In this document: piece by piece, positions 45,138 through 56,474 of the stretch
Layout of the letters: each line of letters starts with the position of its first letter
Numbering within the stretch: position 1 is the stretch's first letter
DNA from: Hydnum rufescens UP504
Lineage: Eukaryota; Basidiomycota; Agaricomycetes; Cantharellales; Hydnaceae
Assembly: GCA_014904985.1 (NCBI GenBank)
Contig: MU128915.1
Coordinates: 193,415-257,414 of the forward strand
DNA: 64,000 nt
Direction of reading: 5' to 3'
Made by a program: the position numbers and the translations under genes
The notes under the pieces: model-generated
What the model was told of the DNA's origin: nothing
Databases searched by the model: none
What the model saw: only the letters and a program-made list of their open reading frames with translations

Positions 45138-45999
45138 TCAAATAACCAATTTTTTTTGAAATGAATAACAAACGATAGCTAGCGAGAGACAGGGGGGGGC
45201 GCAAAAGAAAGCCACTACTGACATTTGCAGCGTTAGGGGCATCCAAGCGTCGCGGACGTATAGCAGATCGCGACTAGAAACTTCGAGATTATCACACGGT
45301 TCGTAGCGAGCGACCGAGTACATGCGATCGTTGCGCAAGCCCCATGTTAGCTCCCCATCGTAAGGCTCGAGTCTAAAGGAGGAGGAGAGGCTGTAAATGT
45401 GAGCAGCAGGGATCGCTCTCGAGGAGGGATCGTGAGATTAACGTACGCCCAGGTGTACACATCTTCATCGTGACCACGGAAGGCTCTGGCCATGGAACTG
45501 AGATTGAATGAAGGTGTATTAGTCGCGATCTGGGCGGGGCATGGTTGGGAAGCACAAGGGGGACTTGCTTTCCGCGGACGCGAGATAGATATGTATCCAT
45601 TTCCATCTGGACACCGTAGATGGTGATGATCCCGAGAGAGAAGTTTGGACCGAAGGCGAGGACAACATCGGGTGCAGAGTTCTCGGAATTGGGATATTGG
45701 TGAAGGGTTACTATTTTCCATTGGAATCTTGTTGCCTAGTGCGCACGACTATCGGAGGATGGGAGGGATGTCAGCGTGAAGAGAGTGTGTTGTGAAGTCG
45801 GGGACGCCACCTGTGCTGTAATTATCTTGGTCCCCAGCGCCGGGATGATAATGAGATATGTCACGATAAGTTGTATGAGCATGAAACCGGGTGTGGGTGT
45901 CGTGGAGAATAACGCCGGGAGGGTCCATAATGATGAGGATGATCGTGCGAGGAAGAAGGGGGGAATGTGGCGGGAGAAAAATTCATCGATTCTCGTCAT
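45138..45999 (-). CDS. Conserved hypothetical protein with N-terminal membrane segment
   Basis: Four exons: 45811-45999, 45569-45735, 45447-45497 and 45138-45372. Exon 1 encodes MTRIDEFFSRHIPPFFLARS and a hydrophobic segment (MLIQLIVTYLIIIPALG). Exon 2 encodes KIVTLHQYPNSENSAPDVVL, AFGPNFSLGIITIYGVQMEM and DTYLSRVRG. Exon 3 gives ARAFRGHDEDVYTWA and exon 4 GELTWGLRNDRMYSVARYEP and LLYVRDAWMPLTLQM. The intron between exons 2 and 3 (45498-45568) has a GC donor (GCAAGT); no GT donor gives the right phase. I recognise the block as typical of Agaricomycete hypothetical proteins but know no function. The very C-terminus after LTLQM is uncertain because a GTCAGT donor follows directly. Confidence 0.62.
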
Positions 46000-46427
46000 G
46001 GTACTTGTACGCTACGCATATGTTTCATGGACAAAAAAAAAAAAGAGATCTCGTGAAGCAGGGACAGCCGAGCCAATCAAAGGGTCTTTACATGAAAACA
46101 GTTATTTGGACCCTGCAAAATGCAAAAATGGCCCCCCTTGGCGTGGACGATCGCGGAGAACCACCGTGTGCCCGTGCTGCTGTCACGAAAATTGACAAGG
46201 TCTCTGTCAGCACCGAGATTACGCTCAGGCTTGAATGGGCACGTCGATTGTGCCGTCGACGTTTGCGATTGTACATGAAACGGGGACTGCATGAGGTCAA
46301 GTAAATAGTTACCCCAGGTGGAGGCAATAACTACTTTACAAATGCACCTGAAAAGGATGCACAGCCAGCACGCCTTCAAGGGTTCCATCCCCGTGCCATC
46401 CCAAACAAAGAATGTGGAAACCAGGAC
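46000..46427. other. Intergenic region
   Basis: Contains a 12-A run near 46033. No gene recognised. Confidence 0.45.
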
Positions 46428-49326
46428 CTAGCTATAGCGCCCACGCTTCGCATATACTCCACGAGATCCCCGCCCACGGGACGCTGCTGTAGATCCCGAT
46501 GCTTGTGAATAAGTCCTTTTGGCCGCACTCTTCCTCGTGTCCGACGGCGGGGGCGATTCTGCCTTTTGTCCCCCACCATCCTCGCACGCCTTGGTAAAGA
46601 GCTCAAGCAAAACATTGAAATCCGTTTCCACCATCGATCCGAACACCAGGATGTTTTCCTAGTTTGTTCGTCGTCAAACGCGGCGACGATATCCCAAAGG
46701 CAAGCCGGGCGAGCAGGCGTGGATCATCACGATCGAGGCAGGCTGCAAGAATAGCCTGTACCTTGGCCTCATCTACTGCCGTGTTGAATTTTGGGTCGAA
46801 CGTCGTTCCCGCGCCTGTGAGACAAAAAGTGCACGATCCGCACATTCCTTCAGGGACTGCCGTTGCGTCACCAAAATACGCCGCGAGGGTTTGAGCAAGA
46901 CCTGCAGCACCCGCACGTCAATATATCACTGAATCGGCTGCGCATCTCGCTTACAATCGTCTACCGTAGCGAATTCAAGTACTCGATGCAGGCGTGCCAC
47001 AGCGTCGGCCTCCCTCTTCAACATTCCCTGATACATACCCTCAGCGATTGCCGTAATCTCTGCCATTGAATTCGGCAATGGCTTCAAGATCTGATATCTC
47101 TGTTGAAATGTGGGGTAATTAAATCATAGGCTTATGTAATGTGTATGATGTACTGACATGGCGCACTTGGCTAGCTTTTACGTCTACGAGGCCTTCTATT
47201 TCCCAGCGAGTAATTTGGTGCGCGAGTTGATCCCGCGGAAACGCCTCAGAAGCACTGGCTACCACATCAATCTGAGATCGAAAAACGCAGTAAACGGTGT
47301 GAGCACGCCGACTAGCTGGGAATTATTACCTCATAGCCACTTCCTTTGTGCCGCATCGCCCTGCGCACCGCAACTGCCGAAGGACTCGAATCATCGTTGA
47401 TCGCCCGATTCGCTTCCGGACTGCAAGGAGTGAAATAGTAGATTGTGTAGAAAGGTGTAACGGCTCGAATTAATTCAAGTTGCAATTCCAGCTCGGCGTA
47501 AAGTAGTCCAAGGGTGTTCGTCTGGGTGAATCGAGGCAAGATCAACCAAAGGGGATCACACGAACCCACGACACAAGGTCCCCGAACAACTCACACGTAT
47601 GTCATATAGTCTCCCCTGCTCATAATGATTGAAAGCCAGGGCACCGTCATGCTCGGGGGCTTTCAGCAAGACCTCCCCCAACCAGAGTTCTACCGAGGTC
47701 TGGGAACACGTATCTCCGCGGCAGAATCCCTCGAGGACCGGTATGTCATCGGCACACAGGAACAAGACGCAAGAGGACTTTAGTCCATCGCGCCCCGCGC
47801 GCCCGACTTCTTGCCTAGTAAGTTGAAAGGTAAGCAGGGACACAGCGTCAAGACGATGGAACAGGCTGACGAATAGCCTTCCAAGGTTTTGGGCATGTAC
47901 AAATGGATGACCTGGCGGATGTTGTTCTTATCGATTCTATGTGAGAAGTATGTGGCCTATGAATGCTGGGAACTAGATACCAGATGGGCATGGCATACCC
48001 CATGCTGCCATTACAGTCAGAGACAAAGAATTCTATATATTTGGAACAAACTCACCCAAACGCAATTGTGGCAACCACCTGAGACGGATATGTATGGATA
48101 TTAGCAGTTTCCAGGCAGCTAGAGGGTGGAAATTCTCACAATGCCCTGATCGGATGCCATGAAGTGGTTCTGTATAGCCTGTCGCTCATCGGAGGGTATA
48201 CCTGCATGGTAGACTTTGGCATCCAGTCCATGTTTCTTCAACAACATAGCTGTATCTTGTGCCTGCTGCTGGAGCGTGACATATACAATGGCTGGCCCTG
48301 TACGGGATTTGAGGATAGGGACAACTTGGGAAATCTTGTCATCCAGAGATGTTGCAGTTTTGACTAAAAATGACAAGCTGTGTCCCACGAGCCCCATGAT
48401 TAATATTGAAGGGCGACCACGAAGACATGGACTCGTACTTTGGACGATACATGGGTGTTCGAAAGACGCCATGCTCAGGGTCGATCTTGAACGATTTGCA
48501 TATGTCTTCAGCAATCTCGGGGGTTGCAGTAGCGGTCAAGCAAAGGCACCTGGAATGTGGAATTAGGACGAAATTCAAGCGAGCGGACCCCAAACTTGAT
48601 ACCTTTCGACACTAAACTCCTCGGCGAACCGGGCGATTTTAAGGTAGTCCGGTCTAAAGCTTGCTCCCCACTAAGAAACGATGGCATTCAGCGATTGGAT
48701 GGCGAATCAAAAAACAAGATTCTACTTGAGAGATGCAGTGGGATTCGTCAACGGCGAGAAGGGATATTGTGACGTTACGCATTAATTGGATAAACCCTTC
48801 GTTATTCAGTCTGTCCAAGAGAATTTGTGTCGATTCTATCTATGTAGACCACTTTCACTCACCTCTCTGGAGCTGCATAAAGAATTTTTAGGGAACCGTT
48901 TACAATCGATTCTTTGACAGCACGGCCCTCGTCGATCGAGAGCGTACTATCTAGATTGGATGCTTTGACGCCCTTGGCGCGCAGAACGTCTACCTGGTCT
49001 TTCATCAGGGCTATTAGCGGACTAATAACCAGTGTTAACCCAGGTAAACCTATTGAAAGAATTTCACAATTAATCACAGTAAAGAAGCGCGCGCGAAAAA
49101 ACACCGACAGATGCCGGGGATCTGATAACACAAACTTTTCCCGCCTCCTGTGGGGTATAACACGAGACAATTACTGTTATCCACCACAAGTCGTTCCACG
49201 ACCTATGATCCATTCGAGAGTCTGAGACGCATAGATATAGGATATATGCGGTCCTACCTGAGCCTGCGAGAGTTTGAACTCTGGGTACCCGAAGACATTC
49301 TTCAGAACTGAACGCGCTTGATCCAT
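46428..49326 (-). CDS. RecQ-family ATP-dependent DNA helicase
   Basis: A nuclear 3'-5' DNA helicase of the RecQ family acting in recombination and replication repair. Exon 1 starts MDQARSVLKNVFGYPEFKLS QAQ; the next exon gives VVERLVVDNSNCLVLYPTGG and GKSLCYQIPG (Walker A). Motif Ia follows as LTLVISPLIALMKDQVDVLR, then VKESIVNGSLKILYAAPER. Motif II is DESH within ISLLAVDESHCISQWG, then FRPDYLKIARFAEEF. Motif III is LTATATPEIAEDICKSF. Motif IV is GPAIVYVTLQQQAQDTAMLL and motif VI QEVGRAGRDGLKSSCVLFL. The RecQ-C-terminal zinc-binding part appears as CGSCTFCL. The C-terminal tail is Ser/Arg/Gly-rich with a basic end (VYAKRGRYS), probably a nuclear localisation signal. Around ten introns are inferred, not all resolved. 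Confidence 0.87.
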
Positions 49327-50034
49327 GGTGAAGGGATTCCTAACTCGGGCTTCGCGTTTGCTTCCGCTTATGACCTAAACGCCACCGTTCTTGTTATTGA
49401 GTCTCATGACTCATGCGAAGCCTTAACCCGTTCTCGTAAACCAGAACTTGTATCGTCCATAATCGAGACCTCTGTACTTGCATGTAAAATTGGCTGGGAG
49501 TCTGGGACGAGCTGCTCTCGGCGCTTGCCGGCAGCCTGGCGACGGGATGTAATTATTATGAACAAGATCCCTCCTACGATCGTCCCAAGACTCCATTCTC
49601 TATCTATCGCGATCGCTGCAACCCTTGGCTCGCGTGGGCCGAATTGAGATAGGATTCGATGCCTCGAAACCTGCTATTGTCCACGATGCTGCCACGCCTC
49701 ATTTAAATGGATTACTGAGTTTGGAACTGGCATAAAAGGAATAATGGATCAGGGTTGTTCGGAGCTGTAAGCACGCGGCATACACCTGGTTCGAGTTGTA
49801 TCCGGCCTGCCCTTCCGTCCTCAGTGCGTAGAACGACGGTGAGCATCAACTGACAACGATTGTCCAGCTCTCCTCCCCATCATTGGCATTGGCATTTGTC
49901 TTCGGCGTGTCCCTACTTTCGATTTGGCACAATACTACTATTATGTACGGGCTGGCCTATCCGCAATATCGCTAGAGCAGCCTCGTTTCATTACCCTTTC
50001 GACTAGTGTCGCCACACCACTCTGCCCTTGCAGC
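49327..50034. other. Intergenic region between divergent RecQ and CSC1-like genes
   Basis: The promoter region for both genes. An open frame continues upstream of 50035 to 49924 without an ATG, so the next gene might have an upstream exon. Confidence 0.45.
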
Positions 50035-53000
50035 ATGTCGATCTCTACTAGCCGGGTCTCCAACCAACCATCTCTCTCTCAGGATCGCACGTCCTATTAT
50101 TCTGTGACGCTTTCCGTTGCAGTTACCACGTCGGCCACAGTACCTGCTACAATCACTCGTGGATCCACCGTTCTCAGAACCAGCATTGCCACTAGTTCTC
50201 TCCTTCAAGTCCCCACAACATCATACTCCCTCCAAACAGCCAGGCCCACGATAGTCCTATCCTATGACACTCGATCTATCTGTGCAGGAGATGGTCTGGA
50301 TTCAATGTCCATCGGTGTACTGTCGACCATTGTCTTTTCTGTGGTTGTGGGTGCGTTTATATGGGTAAGTCGACTGTTGTTTTGGATGAGGGTCCGCTTA
50401 CGAGCCCTGTCCCACAGGTTACATTTGCCATCTTGAGACCCCGAATTCCACAAATAGCTTCACTTCGTGAGTGGTTTCGGAATCCACAGCAAGTATCTGT
50501 CCACTTTAAATTCACTGCGTAATATGGCCGCTGAGTTGCACTCTCCAGTAAACTCCCTCCACTCCCGTCCTCTCTTTGGGTATTCTTCTTTCCTTCCGTC
50601 CCCTTGTACCGAAGGTGCCCACCAGTGTCCCTGATACAAGCCCCTCCTCTCTCGATTCTTTTCTCTTTCCATCGGACGACGAGCTCAGCCAACGAGCAAT
50701 ATGGATCGCATTCTTACTTGTTGTGGGGTGGACTGTTCCGAGCCTTGCGATCGCTGTGCCATTATTCGTTGTTGATACCCGTGCACAGGTCACACCCTTC
50801 CAAACGCACAGTACGGGGGACAATATTCGGCACTGCACGATCTCTCTGTTATCCGGTTATTGCGTCTCCTCCACCGAGGCAGTGTTACTCCCGACGAAGG
50901 CGTGCTGCAGCGTCGCTTGTTAGTCGACGGCGTTGATGAATCTCACAAGGCACGTCTAAGACTTCTCGTACTCTCGATAATGGTCATTGTACTCGTCATG
51001 GCTGCATTGTTGATGCTCTACCGAGAATTCAATAAGCTCCTTTCATATCGCCGGCTATGGCTACGTGTACGGTGCGACGATATGGAAATTGGGTGGTTAA
51101 GCCTGGATCAGACGCCTGGGCTTACGGGACTTGGTGAGGAAGCTGTAAAGGATGTTTTTGCCGGCAATGGGCTCGTAAGCGCGAGAAGGGGACGGAATAG
51201 TGTTGGGTCCAATGAATCGCGCCGGAGGAGATCCACAGCTCTAGCGCGCCAAGGACCACAACATGATGAACACTCTGAATCCGATGATGCAAACAATTCA
51301 TCCTACACTGATGGGAATGATATTGATGTCACAGGAGTCTTTTCTGTCGTGTGAGTCCTAGCTTCGAGGCTATGTGATTCTCACTGATCGTGTGTTCCCG
51401 ATAGGGATACGAGGGATGCAGAAACTCTCATTCATACACGCGACCGTGTCCTGAACAGCCTAGAACTTGCCGAGGCTCATTATATAAACACCTATTGTCG
51501 GTGTTTTCCAGGCTCTGGTCCATTGCTGCCCATTGTGCGAAAACAATCCCAGCATCACCACCAATATCTGAAAGCCCTATATGGTCGGATCAAGTCTTGG
51601 CGCGAGCAACTCAAGACCCTGAACACTGAAGTCGACATGGAGCAGCAGCGAATGTACTTCAATATTAGGAACGGGATTTCTGTTCGAGGGTGGCTCCTTG
51701 TGGGCCGTGGGGTGCGATTTCTTCCTGGCATAAGAATGATCCCTGGACGTAGTAAGGATGATATACGTTGGGCCGAGCTTCAAAATAATGGGGGCAACAT
51801 TGGTCGCATGTATTTTTGGGTGATGGTCACACTGCTTTCATTACTTCTTGCTATCTTGCGTGTGTTTTTTTATCCCCTTGCGAGATCGTGGATGAGTGAT
51901 CGAACTGACTCATTTTCAAGTTACCGGTCTTGTATGCCTCGCTTTGGGCTCCGCACCCAATTTTGCCCATTACCTGCCGGCTCTGAAGTCCCTTGTCAGG
52001 TACGATGATCTGGGACCTGCGATAGGCACGACGTTAGTACCCTCGCTCCTTACGATGCTCTTCATCGCCACCCTGCTCGGATTCATTCACTGTGTGTTTC
52101 CCATTACCCTTACTGGTGCAACGGCAAGCTGACTCTCAGGCTTTCCAGATTTTTCCCGGTTCAGCGGCTCAGTCTCGCACTCGGATAATCGGACGATGGA
52201 ACTGAAGGCCGCCTTCTATGCCATAACTCTCATCGGTGGTGCCTGGTTGATCGGAATTAGCGCCATTTTATTCGGTTTGCAGGCATTTAGCACCGGATCG
52301 GACCAAGCGACAACGGTATCCGAGGGAGTTGTGTACATCGCTGGATTCATTCTGGCGCTAGTAATCTCCGCTTTCATTGTCCCCGGATTACTGCTATTGC
52401 AGCCCATCCGGCTATGGCGCATTATCAGTGCCAAGCGGAAGGTGCTGACGCCTCGTCAGAGATTTCGTGGTGAAGTATCTTATACTGTAGGCGCTGTTTA
52501 TAAACCTCACTCTACTCCTAGCTCTCTATCCAAGAACGTACAATCCCTCTTTCGGCATGGGGGCAAGCATCCTCGGATTGTTCTTTGCAGCGGCATTTAG
52601 CATGTTGTTCCCATTGATCGGTCCCCCTCTCGTCCTTCTACTCTTCCTCACCCTTATGGTTCATCGGTATCTTGTGGGCTATGTATATGGACGAACATAT
52701 AGAGTCCATTCCGGAGCCTCGCTGCACCTCTGGCTCATTCGGCGGTTTGCACTCTAGTGACTCTCCAGCCCTTCCTTCTTGGTCTTATCCTTTTGGCCCA
52801 CCGGCTGTGGGCATTGGGTAGTCTTCTGCTCTGCGTAGCTGTGTTCGGCCTGGTGGCCGTGGAGCTCTACGCTGAGACCCAGACTCGGGAGCCTGATGTG
52901 GATTCATTGAGCCTCAGAGCCTGGGAGTCGCTTGACAAGTTTGTCAGTCAAGTCATGACCGGAGAGGCGGATCTGGTCCCATATCCTGTGCAGTTCGTGG

Positions 53001-53478
53001 CGGAACAGCAAGGGACACGTTCATCTATGGCTAGCATGTTGGAGATGATAGCAGCTTCCTTGGCGGTGGGGCCTTCCGCGTCTCTCCAGTCGAAGCCTGT
53101 TCCTTTCCGTGAGTTCTGATCTTTGTACCAGAACATTCCGAGCGTTACTGACCGCTGGTCGGCGCGATAGCAAAGGAAACCATAAATGATCTGGTCTCAA
53201 CTGCGCGTGCGGCAGCAGCATTTGCGACCCTAGACAGTCCTCCACGACTGAACCCCACGGATCCGGAGGATGATGTGGCAGATTTTCTCTACCCCCCTGA
53301 ACTACTGGCGCCAGCGCCTCCCATATGGCTGTATAACGATTCGGCGGGCATTGCACAATCGAGGGCGCACGATCTGAAACGCGAACATGACCTGGACGTC
53401 TTTTTGGATGGCCCTTCGCCATCCCTCAAGGGAAGTCGACGTCGACGGCGGACCCCCGACCGAATGAACGAAGAGTAG
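50035..53478 (+). CDS. CSC1/OSCA/TMEM63-like membrane protein (divergent 7TM-region family member)
   Basis: A large multi-exon membrane protein. The N-terminal 85 residues are Ser/Thr-rich, as expected for a glycosylated outer segment. They are followed by a membrane segment (MSIGVLSTIVFSVVVGAFIW) and, after an intron, ILRPRIPQIASLREWFRNPQ. Then IWIAFLLVVGWTVPSLAIAV, a segment LSIMVIVLVMAALLMLYREF and a cytosolic loop with YRRLWLRVRCDDMEIGWLSL and RDAETLIHTRDRVLNSLELA. DDIRWAELQ precedes the membrane segment FWVMVTLLSLLLAILRVFFY. Further segments are AIGTTLVPSLLTMLFIATLL, GAWLIGISAILFGLQAF, YIAGFILALVISAFIVPGLL and SILGLFFAAAFSMLFPLIGP. The tail is Arg-rich and ends at 53478. The order of the (D/E)IxW-type motif and the 7TM block suggests the osmosensitive cation channel family, but divergence is high. 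Confidence 0.6.
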
Positions 53479-54386
53479 ACGATAACGAAAGCTATCACGG
53501 GATCACGCTCGCCACGGCTGCTAGTATTTATCCAACTAAATCCCTGAATCTAAAGTCCCCGGCCAGAGTTATTTTGGCGCTCAAACTCATATTCCTTCTC
53601 TTTGATGACCCGATCTGCGCATATATGCACGTTCGATATCTTAGGGGGTGGAGGCTGTGCTCCTAAGCTACTTTGTAGCGGACTCGTATGTTCTCATACT
53701 CATGTCGCGCCCCGTGTTTGTCTGCCATATGTAAATTAGTATGCTGATGTGACATGACAGTCTGTAGACTTATCGCGAACATTCATTTTGTTTTACAATG
53801 GAACGTCATCATACACATAAGAACTATGTACTAGAGTGCTTTCGCACATTTGGGCTGTCATTTTGTAAAGGGTGCTCTGACATGGGATGACATGAATGTT
53901 GTGCGTTCACATGTGTTCTATGGTCTGAGGAAATTTCTAAAGGAAATTTGGGAGGAATATTGACGTCGATAAGGTATGGGACCGATTATCCCCCGGGATC
54001 TTGATGGAATGATAAGGACAAGTGACCACTGCCGGATGGGGGGACGAAAATGATTGCAGCAGCAAACATAATAGCAAGCGACCCAGAGGGTAGTCTTCAG
54101 GTATTTAGGGAGCATGGTGGTGCCGTGGTGCTTACCGTGACCTGGGAGTTTGTAGATCGGAATCAAATGGATATGATAAGCACGACTAATGGTGGTTAGA
54201 TGGCAGTGACTCGCATGGCTGTTCCTCTAGGAGCAATGCAAGTGACTCGATTCCGACGGGGCCTGCCTACCCGGAGATGGAAATGGGTATAAAGACGTTA
54301 GGATCAATCCACCCGCCCAGCTCCTTACCACTCCTAAGTGGCCCCCCCCCCTTTATCCTTTATCAGCCCTCATATTTCAGACATCC
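53479..54386. other. Intergenic region
   Basis: The 3' UTR of the CSC1-like gene and the promoter of the next gene. No coding evidence. A C-run lies at 54344-54351, just upstream of the leader. Confidence 0.45.
54288..54293 (+). promoter_or_regulatory. TATA box of the gene at 54387
   Basis: TATAAA, 94 bp upstream of the ATG, followed by a C/T-rich leader, as for the gene at 35130. Confidence 0.55.
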
Positions 54387-55146
54387 ATGTCGCCATCTAA
54401 GACCACTCCCACTGCTGCCGCCGTTGGCACTGTTACCGTCTCATCCCCTCCCATGAACCCTTCTACGGAGCAGAACAGCCTTCCCCCCGCCGTCACCCCT
54501 TCCCTCCCCACAACAGCACCGGGTGCCCTCCTAGAGGTCAAGGACCGCCGGGCCTTCGAGCATGATCGTCAACGGGCACACAAGCCGCTCGACCGTTACC
54601 TGTCGAAACGGCTCAAGCCCCCGCGCCATCGCACTGGCAACTCGGGACGCAGCGCAAAGGCGTTCCCAGGATATCGCGCATCCCTGCGTCCATGGGAGGG
54701 CGTGGTGTCCACGGCAGATATAGATGTGGGTGACGTGAAAGAGCCTTATTATTATCTAGACGAGGACGAGAACAGGGTGGGGGACGATGAGCCTGTGCGC
54801 CCTCTGCACGTTAGTTTGAGTGACCTCATTCGGCCACCGCGCAAACGGAATGGTGTGTAACCCCCATCTTGGCAGCTTTCTGCAGCATTCTGGGGTTTCT
54901 AAATTACTGTCGATACTCGTCTTAGGCATCTCTCAAGGTTTCGAATTTATTCCTCGATTGCGACCGGTCATGGTCATGGAAGACGGTTCCGAATTCGTAG
55001 ACGATGAAGAGGAAGAGGATGATACTCTTGATTGGGAAGTTGTACGTGTCTCGGGGGCGAAGCGGGAGGTTTCGGCGAGGCAGTCCATGCCGAAGAAGTC
55101 GAGTTATGCTGCTGTCCTTCGTGCGTCGTCCATTTCGAAGACATGA
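54387..55146 (+). CDS. Small hypothetical protein with acidic C-terminal patch
   Basis: Two exons. Exon 1 runs from 54387 to about 54853: a Thr/Pro/Ser-rich start, then EVKDRRAFEHDRQRAHKPLD, RYLSKRLKPPRHR, AFPGYRASLRPWEGVVS, VGDVKEPYYYLDEDENRVGD and SLSDLIRPPRKRN. Exon 2 starts near 54926 with SQGFEFIPRLRPVMVMEDGS, then EFVDDEEEEDDTLDWEVVRV, and ends SYAAVLRASSISKT at 55146. The intron ends in CTTAG. Several short ordered-looking blocks are joined by charged linkers. No family recognised. It shares a TATA box and CT-rich leader style with the gene at 35130 but shows no clear sequence similarity to it. Confidence 0.65.
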
Positions 55147-55523
55147 GTCGGTTTATTGTTCCATATTATTTCTTGTTTTTCATGTGTGTGTGGCTGTCGC
55201 GTGCATGTATATATGCTGTACATGTGGTTGTTGGCTTTTGGCCTCCTGTGCGATACATTCAATAGTAGATGGGCTGCCACCGCCCCATTGCACATCAAGC
55301 CAGCCTTGGTAATCAGTCGGCAGTCATTGGTGCTTTCCTCCATGAAGGGCCCTGGCCTGGGCACTGAATCGTTGGTGCTATTTTTCCTAAAATCACACCC
55401 TACAATTATAGCATGAAGGGGGTACATCTTGTCAGCGCATCCCATACGAGGACGTCCGAACTCGGTGCCACCCTGGGATTTGAACGCGGGAGTTCGCGCT
55501 CGACAGGGGTTAGCTCCTCGAGC
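55147..55523. other. Region downstream of small gene with a tRNA-like fragment
   Basis: The minus strand around 55461-55515 contains GCGTTCAAATCCCAGGG, resembling a Pol III B box, but the stem around it does not pair. It may be a decayed tRNA copy next to the real tRNA gene. Confidence 0.3.
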
Positions 55524-55528
55524 AAAAA
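55524..55528 (-). terminator. Pol III T-run terminator of tRNA-Thr
   Basis: A T5 run on the minus strand, beginning two bases after the discriminator A of the tRNA. Confidence 0.75.
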
Positions 55529-55529
55529 C

Positions 55530-55610
55530 TGCCCAAACCGCGAGTTGAACACGGGATCTTCGCTTTTAGGTACTACAAGAGCGACGCCTTTACCACTGGG
55601 CCATTCGGGC
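55530..55610 (-). tRNA. tRNA-Thr (anticodon UGU) with 8-nt intron
   Basis: On the minus strand the acceptor stem GCCCGAA pairs with TTTGGGC (one G-U), followed by discriminator A. D-arm: GCCC, loop AGTGGTAAA-type with GG, three pairs. The anticodon stem TCGCT pairs with AGCGA. The loop is CTTGTA plus a final A, split by an 8-nt insertion GTACCTAA after position 37, where eukaryotic tRNA introns lie. Anticodon TGT at 34-36 follows T33. Variable loop AGATC; T stem CCGTG with CGCGG (one U-G) around TTCAACT. The length without intron is 73 nt including the discriminator. An anticodon read one base earlier, TTG (Gln), would break the T33 rule. Confidence 0.85.
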
Positions 55611-56474
55611 ATATCGGGGGTTCTCATATTCAATTATTATCTTATTTCTTTCGCCACGCTCACCTACAGATGGGCCGGATTCGCACGTCAATTTCGGTAC
55701 TTCCCGCGGATTTTGACGTGGCCGAATTATCGGTCCTTTTATTATGCTCTTGACACTGTCCTTGATACGTCCCCGCTGTCTGCCAAATAAAGAAAAACAA
55801 ATTGTTAATTAATGTCCTGGGCCCTGCACAGTGTCCCCGTAATACCTGGCTCTTGTCAACCAAATAAGGAAATAAAATTTATCCCCAGTGCACTCGGTCC
55901 TATGCAGCGAAAAGAGATGTGGGGTATCCCTGAAATAATTCCTAGCAAGCCCCACTTAGCAGAATGGGGTCTGTGGGATGTCCCCGCCCTGCCAAGCTGC
56001 TACGGGAGTTTCCGTATTACTTTGTCTGGCGTTGAGTCGGCTCGTTGGACCGTGAGAATCCGACACTGTAGTCCCTGAGTTTGTGGACTCTGGCAGTTCC
56101 CGGAGATGCCTTTACTGTATCTCTTTCTCAAGAGGCGTGCGCAGTCCTTTGTGCCCCATGGAATCATAGATCACTGGTCCTACTGTGTTCTATGACGTGG
56201 ACGATCTCTATATGTCAGAAAGCTGCTTCTTTTTGCTCACCTTGAATTACCCCCATCGCTGGTTTGGATTTCTTTGCGCTAGCTAGCATCAATGATGCCG
56301 CCTCCCTGCTTCTCTTCGATCCTTCAGATTACCCTGGATGGTGCCATTAGCGTTGCTTTGGCCGATTCCCGTCTACTCTTTGAGTGCGCTTTCTGCCAAT
56401 GCGTTGCGTTTTGATTCCTTAAATTCTCTTGTCATCACTCGCAATGTCGTCCATCACACACCCTCTCTCTTATC
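55611..56474. other. Intergenic region
   Basis: No gene recognised. The next gene may begin upstream of 56475, since the frame around 56288-56345 could hold a non-coding or small first exon. Confidence 0.4.

Noticed and set aside
55461..55515. Second tRNA gene next to tRNA-Thr
   Set aside because: A B-box-like GTTCAAATC is present on the minus strand, but the T stem does not pair and no acceptor stem or anticodon arm can be formed.
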